DNA of 64,000 nt from Bacillus ectoiniformans (GTDB taxonomy: Bacteria; Bacillota; Bacilli; Bacillales; Domibacillaceae), in contig NZ_JAFBES010000013.1 in NCBI RefSeq assembly GCF_016908875.1, positions 1 through 64,000 on the forward strand, in the 5' to 3' direction. Below, piece by piece: positions 28,158-36,724 of the stretch. The notes under the pieces are model-generated. The model searched no databases. It worked only from the letters and a program-made list of their open reading frames with translations, and was not told the DNA's origin. The number at the start of each line of letters is the position of its first letter. Within the stretch, counting starts at the first letter, position 1. The position numbers and the translations under genes were made by a program.

Positions 28158-29504
28158 TTGCCTACAGTGGCATTCCAAACACTTGGATGTAAAGTAAACC
28201 ATTATGAGACCGAAGCAATTTGGCAATTATTCAAAGAGCAAGGTTATGAGCGCGGAGAATTTGAAGCGATGGCAGATGTGTATGTCATTAACACATGCAC
28301 CGTGACGAATACAGGAGATAAAAAAAGCCGTCAAGTGATTCGACGCGCTGTCCGGAAAAATCCGGATGCCGTTATTTGTGTAACTGGATGTTATGCACAG
28401 ACTTCACCAGCTGAAATCATGGCGATTCCTGGAGTGGATGTTGTTGTCGGAACGCAGGATCGAGTGAAAATGCTGGAATATATTGAGCAATTTAAACGTG
28501 AACGCCAGCCGATCAACGGCGTTGGCAATATTATGAAAAGCCGTGTGTACGAAGAATTAGACGTGCCGGCATTTACTGACAGAACAAGAGCTTCCTTGAA
28601 AATTCAAGAAGGCTGCAATAACTTCTGTACGTTCTGTATTATTCCTTGGGCTCGCGGATTAATGCGCTCCCGTAATCCAGAAGAAGTCATTCATCAGGCA
28701 CAGCAGTTAGTTGATGCTGGTTATAAAGAAATTGTTTTAACAGGCATTCATACAGGAGGCTATGGGTCAGACTTTAAAGATTATAATCTGGCTATGCTAT
28801 TGACGGATCTTGAAAGCAAGGTCAAAGGGCTAAAGCGTATTCGTATTTCTTCCATTGAAGCTAGTCAGCTGACTGATGAAGTGATTGAAGTCATTGATCG
28901 CTCGAATATTGTTGTCCGTCATTTGCATGTTCCTCTGCAATCGGGATCGAACACAGTCCTTAAGCGGATGCGGAGAAAGTATACAATGGAATTTTTTGCG
29001 GATCGTTTAAACCGATTGAAAGAGGCGCTTCCTGGGCTTGCGGTCACATCGGACGTTATCGTAGGGTTCCCTGGAGAGACAGAAGAGGAATTCGAAGAAA
29101 CCTATCAGTTTATTAAAGATAACAAGTTTTCAGAACTGCATGTATTCCCTTATTCCAAACGTACGGGTACGCCTGCTGCCAGAATGGACGATCAAGTGGA
29201 TGAAGGTGTGAAAAACGAGCGCGTTCACCGTTTAATCGCTCTTTCTGATCAATTGGCTAAAGAATATGCTTCGCAATTTGAAGGCGAAGTTCTTGAAGTG
29301 ATCCCGGAAGAACTGTTTAAAGAGGGATCAGAAGAAGGCTTATATGTTGGCTATACTGACAACTATCTAAAGGTCGTCTTTAAAGGGACGGAAGACATGG
29401 TTGGAAAACTAGTAAAAGTGAAAATAGAAAAAGCGGGCTATCCTTATAACGAAGGACAGTTTGTTCGAGTAATGGATGATGAAATGAGCATCGTCAGTCC
29501 GTAA
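28158..29504 (+). CDS. mtaB: tRNA (t6A37) methylthiotransferase MtaB
   Basis: This 448-aa radical SAM enzyme converts t6A to ms2t6A at tRNA position 37. It has the N-terminal UPF0004 domain (TLGCKVNHYETEA), the cluster motif CNNFCTFCIIP and a C-terminal TRAM-like region. I choose the TTG at 28158 because GAGGTG lies at the right distance and the N-terminus then matches B. subtilis YqeV (TVAF-x-TLGCKVN). In-frame GTG/ATG codons at 28149 and 28152 are too near that site. Confidence 0.95.
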   Translation: MPTVAFQTLGCKVNHYETEAIWQLFKEQGYERGEFEAMADVYVINTCTVTNTGDKKSRQVIRRAVRKNPDAVICVTGCYAQTSPAEIMAIPGVDVVVGTQDRVKMLEYIEQFKRERQPINGVGNIMKSRVYEELDVPAFTDRTRASLKIQEGCNNFCTFCIIPWARGLMRSRNPEEVIHQAQQLVDAGYKEIVLTGIHTGGYGSDFKDYNLAMLLTDLESKVKGLKRIRISSIEASQLTDEVIEVIDRSNIVVRHLHVPLQSGSNTVLKRMRRKYTMEFFADRLNRLKEALPGLAVTSDVIVGFPGETEEEFEETYQFIKDNKFSELHVFPYSKRTGTPAARMDDQVDEGVKNERVHRLIALSDQLAKEYASQFEGEVLEVIPEELFKEGSEEGLYVGYTDNYLKVVFKGTEDMVGKLVKVKIEKAGYPYNEGQFVRVMDDEMSIVSP

Positions 29505-29510
29505 AGCATT

Positions 29511-29544
29511 AAAAACCTTTCATGCAGAGCCATGAAAGGTTTTT
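29511..29544 (+). terminator. Terminator after mtaB
   Basis: A perfect 14-bp stem (AAAAACCTTTCATG / CATGAAAGGTTTTT) with a six-base loop; it may work on both strands. Confidence 0.9.
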
Positions 29545-29686
29545 AAATGTTGGAAGATCGGGTAAAGATAAGAAGAACGGCCTTCGTTCTCATGGCCGTA
29601 AATAATATTGAGGGTGTCTCGCAATTTTGTGTAATCGGTGATAAAATACAGAGGTACGTACATCGTGGTTTGGAAGGAGATTAAGC

Positions 29687-30370
29687 ATGATAGTAGACAA
29701 TCTTGGAAATATTGCAAAAACAATTGACCATACGCTGTTAAAAGCAGATGCAACGAAAGCGGAAGTGGAGACACTTTGCCAAGAAGCGAAAGAATATGGG
29801 TTTGCTTCTGTATGTGTGAATCCTACTTGGGTGGCTTTTGCCTATGAGCAATTAAAGGGTACAGAGGTGAAAGTCTGTACGGTTATTGGTTTTCCGCTTG
29901 GTGCAACAACAGCTGAGGTAAAAGCATTTGAGACAAAAAATGCGATTGAAAACGGCGCGCAGGAAGTCGATATGGTTATAAACATCGGCGCATTAAAAGA
30001 CGGCGATTATGAAACAGTACAAAAGGATATTCAAGCTGTGACGGCTTCTGCAAAGGGCAAAGCGCTGTCTAAAGTCATCATTGAAACAAGCCTCTTGAAT
30101 GATGAAGAAAAACGCAAAGCTTGTGAGATTGCAGTAAGCGCTGGTACAGATTATGTGAAAACATCGACTGGGTTCTCAACAGGCGGAGCGACAGAAGCAG
30201 ATGTCCGTTTAATGAGAAACACAGTTGGACAAGATATTGGTGTGAAGGCGTCTGGAGGCGTTCGCAGCCAGGAGGATGCTTTAACAATGATTAAAGCAGG
30301 AGCAACTAGAATTGGTGCGAGTTCAGGTGTAAAGATCGTTCAAGGTTTAAAAAGCGATTCTGACTACTAA
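29687..30370 (+). CDS. deoC: Deoxyribose-phosphate aldolase
   Basis: This 227-aa class I aldolase splits 2-deoxyribose 5-phosphate into glyceraldehyde 3-phosphate and acetaldehyde. [11 protein letters not shown], the [12 protein letters not shown] segment, the Schiff-base Lys in [15 protein letters not shown] and VKASGGVRS are present. GGAAGGAG precedes the ATG. It sits alone between mtaB and rpsU; in B. subtilis deoC is elsewhere with nupC and pdp. Confidence 0.95.
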   Translation: MIVDNLGNIAKTIDHTLLKADATKAEVETLCQEAKEYGFASVCVNPTWVAFAYEQLKGTEVKVCTVIGFPLGATTAEVKAFETKNAIENGAQEVDMVINIGALKDGDYETVQKDIQAVTASAKGKALSKVIIETSLLNDEEKRKACEIAVSAGTDYVKTSTGFSTGGATEADVRLMRNTVGQDIGVKASGGVRSQEDALTMIKAGATRIGASSGVKIVQGLKSDSDY

Positions 30371-30390
30371 TCGATTGTAAAGAAATTTTC

Positions 30391-30419
30391 TTGACCAAAT
30401 CTAATGCTTGTATTATAAT
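30391..30419 (+). promoter_or_regulatory. sigma-A promoter of rpsU-yqeY
   Basis: TTGACC (30391-30396), 17-base spacer, exact TATAAT (30414-30419), about 70 bases ahead of rpsU. Confidence 0.85.
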
Positions 30420-30487
30420 ATTTTAGTACATGGAATTTCCATAACGGAACATGTAATCGTAATGTGTTCGGAGGGAGGGAAAGAGAA

Positions 30488-30661
30488 ATGTCAAAAACAG
30501 TTGTTCGCAAAAACGAATCGCTTGAAGATGCTCTACGTCGTTTCAAACGCTCTGTTTCCAAAACTGGTACTTTACAGGAAGCTAGAAAGCGTGAATTCTA
30601 CGAAAAACCAAGCGTTAAGCGTAAAAAGAAGTCTGAAGCGGCTAGAAAACGTAAGTTCTAA
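30488..30661 (+). CDS. rpsU: 30S ribosomal protein S21
   Basis: This 57-aa, strongly basic protein starts [19 protein letters not shown] and ends [10 protein letters not shown], typical of bS21. GGAGGGAGGG lies upstream of the ATG at 30488. It is followed 16 bases later by yqeY. Confidence 0.97.
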
Positions 30662-30677
30662 GAGAGAGGGTGTAACA

Positions 30678-31124
30678 ATGAGTCTTCTCGAGCGTTTAAA
30701 TAATGATATGAAGCAAGCGATGAAGAATAAAGAAAAAGACAAATTAACTGTCATTCGTATGTTGAAAGCGGCATTGCAAAATGAAGCGATTAAACAAGGC
30801 AACACAGAATTGACAGAAGATCAAGAATTGGCAATCCTTTCTCGCGAAGTGAAACAACGCAAAGACTCCCTCAATGAATTTGAAAAAGCAGGTCGTCACG
30901 ACTTGGTTGAAAAAATTCAAACTGAACTAACTTACGTGAACATATACATGCCGAAGCAGCTTTCAGAAGAAGAACTTGAAGCAATTGTTCAGGAAACGAT
31001 TGATGAAGTTAATGCTTCCTCTAAAGCGGATATTGGTAAAGTAATGGGCGCACTAATGCCAAAAGTTAAAGGTAAATCAGACGGCGGGCTTGTAAATAAG
31101 CTGGTTCAGAAAAAACTTTCATAA
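30678..31124 (+). CDS. yqeY: GatB/YqeY-domain protein
   Basis: This 148-aa protein resembles the C-terminal tail domain of the GatB subunit of tRNA amidotransferase ([36 protein letters not shown]). Its own role is not settled. GAGAGGGTG precedes the ATG at 30678; the longer open frame upstream overlaps rpsU and is not used. Confidence 0.93.
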   Translation: MSLLERLNNDMKQAMKNKEKDKLTVIRMLKAALQNEAIKQGNTELTEDQELAILSREVKQRKDSLNEFEKAGRHDLVEKIQTELTYVNIYMPKQLSEEELEAIVQETIDEVNASSKADIGKVMGALMPKVKGKSDGGLVNKLVQKKLS

Positions 31125-31162
31125 AAATAAGAGATGGCTGCTGCCATCTCTTATTTTTTTTT
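31125..31162 (+). terminator. Terminator of rpsU-yqeY
   Basis: A perfect 14-bp stem (AAATAAGAGATGGC / GCCATCTCTTATTT), four-base loop, long T run. Confidence 0.92.
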
Positions 31163-31185
31163 GCTTACAAATAAACAAATAAAGT

Positions 31186-31214
31186 TGAAACTTTTAGCTT
31201 ACAATAAACGTATA
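31186..31214 (+). promoter_or_regulatory. sigma-W type promoter of yqeZ-floA-yqfB
   Basis: TGAAAC at 31186-31191 and CGTATA at 31209-31214 are 17 bases apart. This is the ECF sigma-W pattern (TGAAAC, about 16 bases, CGTA). In B. subtilis the yqeZ-yqfA-yqfB operon belongs to the sigma-W cell-envelope stress regulon. Confidence 0.75.
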
Positions 31215-31258
31215 GTAGTCAAATGCCATTTTCTGAAAAAGGTGGTGATTAATTACGA

Positions 31259-32566
31259 ATGATGCGTATAAAATGGGTTACAGCTGCAGTTATGCTATTA
31301 TTCTTATTCTTTCCAATGAAGCCATCCTTTGCAGAGGAACCAGCTGTATATGTGATCCCTGTTCATGAAGAAGTAGAAAAAGGACTGCTTGCATTCATGG
31401 AGCGAAGCTTTAAAGAGGCTGAGGAGAATGGTGCTGAACTCGTTATTCTAGACATCCACACACCAGGAGGTTTAGTGAATGCGGCGGGCGAGATTGGCAA
31501 GCTTCTAGATGCACAAGAGGTGCGGACCATTGCATTTATTAACGATCGGGCATTGTCAGCGGGGGCATTTATTTCATTGCATGCAGATGCAATCTATATG
31601 GTGCCAAATGCACAAATGGGAGCTGCAGCTATTATCGATCAAGCTGGAAATATGGCAGATAAGAAAGCGCAGAGTTATTGGCGCTCAGCCATGAAGAGCG
31701 CGGCAGAAACAAAAGGGCTAGACCCTATTTATGCTATGGCGATGGCAGACCCTTCCATTGATTTGCCCGAATATGATGCAGGAAAGGGAGAATTGCTCAC
31801 GTTAACAGCCAAGCAAGCAAAAGAGACAGGTTATTCTAAACAGACCGTAGAAAGCCTTTCGGAATTACTAGAAGCAGAAGGAGCGGCAGGGGCAAAAGTG
31901 AAAGAGTTAGAAGAAACCTGGGCGGATAAGATTGCTCGCTTCGTGACGAATCCGGTGGTGGTTCCGATTCTTTTATCACTTGCCAGTCTCGGATTAGTGC
32001 TTGAATTGTACTCTCCAGGCTTTGGACTGCCGGGTGCCGCCGGAGTAACCTCTCTGCTATTATTTTTCTATGGGCATACAGTAGCAGGGCTTGCGGGATA
32101 CGAATCCATTGGTCTATTTGTTCTCGGAATCATCCTATTAATTGCAGAAATTTTTCTGCCATGGGGCATTGCCGGATTTCTTGGGTTAACTGCTTTGGCA
32201 GGGAGTATTTTACTTGCGGGTGACAGTGTAAAGTGGATGGGCATTTCACTTTTGATTGCCATGGCGGTAACAAGCGTCGCCATGATTTTAATGGTAAAGG
32301 TGTTTGGTAAAAAAATGAAATTCTTTAAAAAGATCATTTTATCCGATTCCACAAGTACAGAAAAAGGCTATGTGTCAAATGTGAATCGACAAGAATTACT
32401 AGGAAAGGTCGGCATCACAAAAACACCGTTTCGCCCGTCTGGCACCGTAATAGTAGATGGTGAACGGATTGATGCTGTGACAGAAGGCGGTTTTATAGCC
32501 TCAGGACAGCAAGTGAAAATTGTCAAAGTAGAAGGTTCACGTGTAGTTGTAAGAGATTTGGAGTAA
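31259..32566 (+). CDS. yqeZ: NfeD-family membrane serine protease YqeZ
   Basis: This 435-aa protein is of the long NfeD type. It has a signal peptide (VTAAVMLLFLFFPMKPSFA), a ClpP-class protease domain with the Ser in RALSAGAFISLHAD, several membrane helices (about residues 230-350) and an OB-fold tail. Such proteins work with flotillin-like partners; the partner floA is next. The start has AAAGGTGGTGA rather far upstream; ATG 31259 or 31262 could be used. Confidence 0.92.
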   Translation: MMRIKWVTAAVMLLFLFFPMKPSFAEEPAVYVIPVHEEVEKGLLAFMERSFKEAEENGAELVILDIHTPGGLVNAAGEIGKLLDAQEVRTIAFINDRALSAGAFISLHADAIYMVPNAQMGAAAIIDQAGNMADKKAQSYWRSAMKSAAETKGLDPIYAMAMADPSIDLPEYDAGKGELLTLTAKQAKETGYSKQTVESLSELLEAEGAAGAKVKELEETWADKIARFVTNPVVVPILLSLASLGLVLELYSPGFGLPGAAGVTSLLLFFYGHTVAGLAGYESIGLFVLGIILLIAEIFLPWGIAGFLGLTALAGSILLAGDSVKWMGISLLIAMAVTSVAMILMVKVFGKKMKFFKKIILSDSTSTEKGYVSNVNRQELLGKVGITKTPFRPSGTVIVDGERIDAVTEGGFIASGQQVKIVKVEGSRVVVRDLE

Positions 32567-32642
32567 ACTGAAACCTATATTTAGGGAACTGTTCTCGTAT
32601 GGTCAGTGACCACAGGTATTCAGAATAAAAGGAGGAAATGGA

Positions 32643-33641
32643 ATGGAAGCCAGTTTAATTTTTGTAGTAGGGGCGGTTATTGTCGGCATCATATTATTGT
32701 CGATCTTGCTGACGTTTGTTCCTGTCATGCTGTGGATTTCAGCATTGGCAGCAGGAGTAAAAGTAAGTATCTTTACACTAGTAGGAATGAGATTGCGTCG
32801 GGTTATTCCAAGCCGCGTCATTAATCCGCTGATTAAAGCTCATAAAGCAGGCATTGATGTGACGACGAATCAGCTAGAGAGCCATTACTTAGCGGGGGGT
32901 AATGTGGACCGTGTGGTTAATGCATTAATTGCCGCGCACCGAGCGAATATTGAGCTATCATTTGAACGGGCAGCCGCGATTGATTTAGCGGGACGTGACG
33001 TATTAGAAGCTGTGCAAATGAGCGTAAATCCGAAAGTGATTGAAACCCCGTTTATTGCGGGTGTGGCGATGGATGGGATTGAAGTGAAGGCGAAAGCGCG
33101 TATCACGGTTAGAGCGAATATTGACCGGCTGGTAGGGGGAGCAGGAGAAGAAACGATTGTTGCCCGTGTCGGTGAAGGTATTGTTAGTACGATCGGTTCT
33201 AGTGATAACCATAAGAAAGTACTTGAAAACCCAGATTTAATTTCTCAAACGGTTTTAAGCAAGGGTCTTGACGCTGGAACAGCATTTGAAATTCTTTCGA
33301 TTGATATTGCGGATGTAGATATCGGCAAGAATATTGGAGCTGAGCTGCAGACAGAGCAGGCGGAAGCCGATAAGAACATCGCTCAGGCGAAAGCGGAAGA
33401 GCGCCGTGCGATGGCCGTTGCCACTGAACAGGAAATGAAAGCCCGCGTACAGGAAATGAGAGCGAAAGTAGTAGAATCTGAGGCGGACGTACCGCTTGCG
33501 ATGGCGGAAGCACTTCGCAGCGGCAATATGGGCGTGATGGATTACTTGAATATGAAAAATATTGATGCGGATACAGATATGCGTGATTCCATCGGCAAAA
33601 TGACAGGGAAAAAGAAAGATCTGAAAGGCGATGACAATTAA
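32643..33641 (+). CDS. floA: Flotillin-like protein FloA
   Basis: This 332-aa membrane scaffold protein of functional microdomains has an N-terminal membrane hairpin ([26 protein letters not shown] region). An SPFH-like part follows, with [23 protein letters not shown], then a long Ala/Glu-rich coiled coil ([18 protein letters not shown]). AGGAGG precedes the ATG. It forms an operon with yqeZ and yqfB. Confidence 0.96.
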   Translation: MEASLIFVVGAVIVGIILLSILLTFVPVMLWISALAAGVKVSIFTLVGMRLRRVIPSRVINPLIKAHKAGIDVTTNQLESHYLAGGNVDRVVNALIAAHRANIELSFERAAAIDLAGRDVLEAVQMSVNPKVIETPFIAGVAMDGIEVKAKARITVRANIDRLVGGAGEETIVARVGEGIVSTIGSSDNHKKVLENPDLISQTVLSKGLDAGTAFEILSIDIADVDIGKNIGAELQTEQAEADKNIAQAKAEERRAMAVATEQEMKARVQEMRAKVVESEADVPLAMAEALRSGNMGVMDYLNMKNIDADTDMRDSIGKMTGKKKDLKGDDN

Positions 33642-33670
33642 GGTACTGCCTTGCACGAAGGGAGGTCTTC

Positions 33671-34057
33671 TTGGTGGAATCCATTATCATTGCCATAGTT
33701 ATTGGTATTATCGCTAGTGTGACCAATAGAATGAAGGAGAATAATGAAAAACCGGTGCCTAGAAGAACGAGGCCGGCTCCTTCTGAAGTGCCGAAAAAAA
33801 CAGTGGTTGAACAAAAAGTGCAGACAGTGAAAGCAACAGTCAAAGAAAAAGCAGAGCAGGCTAAACCGGGCTCCAGACAGCCAGTACGGGAGGCTGGAGG
33901 CCGTATGGAACGAACGGCTGCTCACCCTTATAATCGAGAAGCAAAACGTCAAAATAAGGCTTCTGATCAAGCATTGAATATGGATGAGGCGGATCTCGTC
34001 AACGGGATCATTTTGTCTGAAATCCTCGCCCCGCCGAAGGCAAGGAGAAAGAAATAA
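33671..34057 (+). CDS. yqfB: YqfB-like protein
   Basis: This 128-aa protein has an N-terminal membrane segment (VESIIIAIVIGIIASV) and a long basic, Lys/Arg/Pro-rich tail ending in NMDEADLVNGIILSEILAPPKARRKK. It is the third gene of the sigma-W-type operon, in the place of B. subtilis yqfB. GGGAGG precedes a TTG (33671) and a GTG (33674). Function is unknown. Confidence 0.8.
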   Translation: MVESIIIAIVIGIIASVTNRMKENNEKPVPRRTRPAPSEVPKKTVVEQKVQTVKATVKEKAEQAKPGSRQPVREAGGRMERTAAHPYNREAKRQNKASDQALNMDEADLVNGIILSEILAPPKARRKK

Positions 34058-34065
34058 CAGGCATG

Positions 34066-34114
34066 AACCCTCCATTCCTTTCATACACATGAGAGGAAAG
34101 GAGGGTTCTTTTTT
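34066..34114 (+). terminator. Terminator hairpin whose 3' arm contains the yqfC ribosome binding site
   Basis: AACCCTCC-A-TTCC pairs with GGAA-AGGAGGGTT and is followed by CTTTTTT. The same GGAAAGGAGGG is the only ribosome binding site for yqfC, ten bases before its ATG. Transcripts coming from yqfB would hide that site even if they read through. Confidence 0.7.
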
Positions 34115-34399
34115 ATGCCGAAAAAATGGAGCCAGCAAATGAGAAATTGGGTAACCAAATCAATGAATTTGCCTGAAGATGTGATGATGGACCTTCCTCG
34201 GATCACCTTAATTGGGCAACTCCATATATACGTAGAGAACCATAGAGGTCTGCTTGCCTTCTCGGATAAAGAAATCAGGCTGCTGCTTTCAAAAGGCCAG
34301 CTCTTAATTAAAGGCCATTCATTTACGATCAAAACGATATTGCCAGAAGAAATCCTTTTAGAAGGCAAAATCGAACATCTTACTTATTTAGAAAGTTAG
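34115..34399 (+). CDS. yqfC: Sporulation protein YqfC
   Basis: This 94-aa protein of the YabP/YqfC family starts MPKKWSQQMRNWVTKSMNLPEDVMMDLPRITLIG in two parts, with NHRGLLAFSDKEIRLLLSKGQL following. In B. subtilis yqfC-yqfD is read by sigma-E in the mother cell. CATACACA at 34082-34089, in the loop of the upstream hairpin, looks like a sigma-E -10, but the -35 is poor. The quoted start is continuous with two shorter motifs: PEDVMMDLPRITLIG and IRLLLSKGQLLIKGH. Confidence 0.9.
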   Translation: MPKKWSQQMRNWVTKSMNLPEDVMMDLPRITLIGQLHIYVENHRGLLAFSDKEIRLLLSKGQLLIKGHSFTIKTILPEEILLEGKIEHLTYLES

Positions 34400-34412
34400 A
34401 GGAGGAGGTAGC

Positions 34413-35615
34413 TTGAAGAATCAGTGGCTTGCTTTTGTCTATGGAACGGTTCATGTAAAGATTAAGGGGTTAGGCACTGAACGTTTCTTGAACAGGCTTA
34501 GCCGGGCGCAGGTACCTGTTTGGGGAGTGAAGCGTCAAGGAGATCATGCGCTGACCTTTACGATTTCTCTAAATAATCTGCAGGATTTCAGAAGGTGTGC
34601 CCGGTCGTTTGAAGGCCGCATATCTCTGACAAAGGGTGAAGGTTTTCCTTTTTTAATGAAAAGGGGCTGGAGAAGCTCTGGATTCTTAGCTGGCGCTTTA
34701 TTATTTTTTGCCTTGCTGTTTGTTCTCTCGAATATTGTCTGGCGGATTGATATCCATGGTGCTAGTCCTGAAAAAGAGTATGAAATTCGCAAAAACCTGA
34801 GCGAGATCGGCATACAAAAAGGCAAGATAAAGTTTTCAATGGAAGATCCTGAAACGGTGCAGAAACAGCTGTTGGATCGAATAGAAGGGATCACTTGGAT
34901 TGGTGTGAAGCTGAGCGGCAGCACCTACCGCTTTGAAGTAGTCGAAAAGAATATGCCGAAAGTGAAGAAGGCTACCGGCCCTCAGCACCTTGTGGCGTCT
35001 AAGGATGCCGTCATTGTGAAAATGTTTGTTGAAAAAGGCCAAGCGGTAGTGAAAAAAGAACAATTTGTTAGAAAAGGGCAGCTTCTGGTTACAGGATATA
35101 TCGGAAACGAAAAGGAATATCAATTTATCGCTTCTAAAGGAAAAGTATTAGGCGAGACTTGGTATAAAACAGCTGTTGAGCTTCCGGTCAAGACAAGCTT
35201 TCATGTATTATCGGGTGACTCAGTAAAGAAACATTATCTAGGCTTCGGCCAATACAAAGTGCCGATTTGGGGGTTTACCGACCCGGCGTTTAAGCAATAT
35301 TCAATGGATGAACGTATTCATTCCGTGTCTTTCTTAGGTTTTGACATGCCTATTAGTTATGAAGAAGTCAGCGTATATGAAAGCGAAATAGCAACGAGGA
35401 CGTACTCACGCAAAGAAGCTGAATCAGCGGCGCTTGAGTCAGCGAGAAATGATATAAAAACAAAATTGCCTGAAAAAGCAGTTATTATAGGGGAAAAGGT
35501 TTTACAGAGGCATATGGGGAATGATAAAGTTAAGCTAATAGTACATTTCCAGGTGCTTGAGAATATTGCGGTTGGACAACCAATCATTCAAGGAGACGTA
35601 AAGGATGTCAGATGA
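34413..35615 (+). CDS. yqfD: Sporulation protein YqfD
   Basis: This 400-aa protein has one membrane segment (GFLAGALLFFALLFVLSNIVW, about residues 88-108) and a large extracytoplasmic part. Family traits are seen in KGLGTERFLNRL, GSTYRFEVVEK and DAVIVKMFVEKGQAVVKKEQFV. Mutants of the B. subtilis gene are affected in sporulation. The TTG start follows GGAGGAGG. The 3' end overlaps phoH by 11 bases. Confidence 0.9.
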   Translation: MKNQWLAFVYGTVHVKIKGLGTERFLNRLSRAQVPVWGVKRQGDHALTFTISLNNLQDFRRCARSFEGRISLTKGEGFPFLMKRGWRSSGFLAGALLFFALLFVLSNIVWRIDIHGASPEKEYEIRKNLSEIGIQKGKIKFSMEDPETVQKQLLDRIEGITWIGVKLSGSTYRFEVVEKNMPKVKKATGPQHLVASKDAVIVKMFVEKGQAVVKKEQFVRKGQLLVTGYIGNEKEYQFIASKGKVLGETWYKTAVELPVKTSFHVLSGDSVKKHYLGFGQYKVPIWGFTDPAFKQYSMDERIHSVSFLGFDMPISYEEVSVYESEIATRTYSRKEAESAALESARNDIKTKLPEKAVIIGEKVLQRHMGNDKVKLIVHFQVLENIAVGQPIIQGDVKDVR

Positions 35616-36567
35616 GACAAAAATGACAGAAATTCAGCTAGATGACCCGAATGAAGCTGTATCTTTATTTGGGGTATCAGACAAAAACTTAACAGTAATT
35701 GAAGAAGAATTTAATGTATCAATTATTACCAGAGGAGAAGCCATCCGGATTTCAGGTGAGGAAGAGGCTATTCTTCTAGTGAATGAAATCATTCGCAAGC
35801 TGCTCTCGATCATTAGAAAAGGCATCAACATCAGTGAACGGGATGTCATCAACGCGGTCCAAATGGCAAAACGCGGAACGATTGAATATTTAGATGAATT
35901 ATACCAGCAGGAGATTACCAAAAATGCGAAAGGCAAATCGATTCGCATTAAGACGCTTGGCCAGCAGGAATATATTACTGCGATTCGCTCGCGTGATCTT
36001 GTGTTTGGCATTGGTCCTGCCGGCACAGGAAAAACATATTTAGCAGTTGTTATGGCCGTTCACGCATTGAAAAATGGACAAGTGAAGCGAATCATTTTAA
36101 CAAGGCCAGCGGTAGAAGCAGGTGAAAGCCTTGGCTTTTTACCCGGGGATCTAAAAGAAAAGGTCGATCCCTATTTGCGCCCGCTTTATGATGCGCTGCA
36201 TGATGTATTAGGAACGGAGCATACTCAGCGTTTAATTGAGCGTGGAACGATTGAAATTGCCCCGCTTGCCTATATGAGAGGCCGTACGTTAGACGATGCA
36301 TTTGTGATCCTCGATGAAGCTCAAAACACGACGAAAGCCCAAATGAAAATGTTTTTAACAAGACTTGGATTTGGGTCGAAAATGGTGATTACCGGGGACC
36401 GTACACAAATAGACTTGCCTCGCGGCGCTCAGTCTGGCTTAGTATCTGCAGAGCATATTTTAAAAGATGTGGCATCCGTTTCGTTCATCTACCTCGGACA
36501 AAGCGATGTAGTAAGGCATCCGCTCGTTGCCAGAATTATTCAAGCCTATGAGGAAAAAGACGAATAA
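35605..36567 (+). CDS. phoH: PhoH-like ATPase
   Basis: This 320-aa protein has an N-terminal KH-like part and a PhoH ATPase domain with Walker A GPAGTGKTYLA, RPAVEAGESLGFLPGDLKEK, Walker B AFVILDEAQNTT and TGDRTQIDLP. A role in RNA metabolism is suspected because the gene is so often near ybeY and era, as here. Confidence 0.95.
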   Translation: MSDETKMTEIQLDDPNEAVSLFGVSDKNLTVIEEEFNVSIITRGEAIRISGEEEAILLVNEIIRKLLSIIRKGINISERDVINAVQMAKRGTIEYLDELYQQEITKNAKGKSIRIKTLGQQEYITAIRSRDLVFGIGPAGTGKTYLAVVMAVHALKNGQVKRIILTRPAVEAGESLGFLPGDLKEKVDPYLRPLYDALHDVLGTEHTQRLIERGTIEIAPLAYMRGRTLDDAFVILDEAQNTTKAQMKMFLTRLGFGSKMVITGDRTQIDLPRGAQSGLVSAEHILKDVASVSFIYLGQSDVVRHPLVARIIQAYEEKDE

Positions 36568-36584
36568 GCACAGCTCGATAACAG

Positions 36585-36620
36585 GCATCAAGGTTGATTA
36601 AAGACCTTGGTGCTTTTTTT
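36585..36620 (+). terminator. Terminator of the yqfC-yqfD-phoH operon
   Basis: GCATCAAGGT pairs with ACCTTGGTGC (two G-T pairs) and is followed by seven T. Confidence 0.85.
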
Positions 36621-36724
36621 ATCCACAAAATTGTGAGAAGGAAGTGAACTGGTCAGCCAAGATATGATTTTTTTCCCAATAACTGTTATCATCATACATA
36701 TAAGTATAGGTGCAGGAGGGAGTC

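Noticed and set aside
30408-30677. Long upstream extension of yqeY
   Set aside because: It overlaps rpsU and its promoter; the conserved protein and ribosome binding site begin at 30678.
33199-34138. Two overlapping minus-strand ORFs opposite floA and yqfB
   Set aside because: They are antisense to conserved genes, rich in Ser/Cys/His/Phe, and lack ribosome binding sites; typical shadows.
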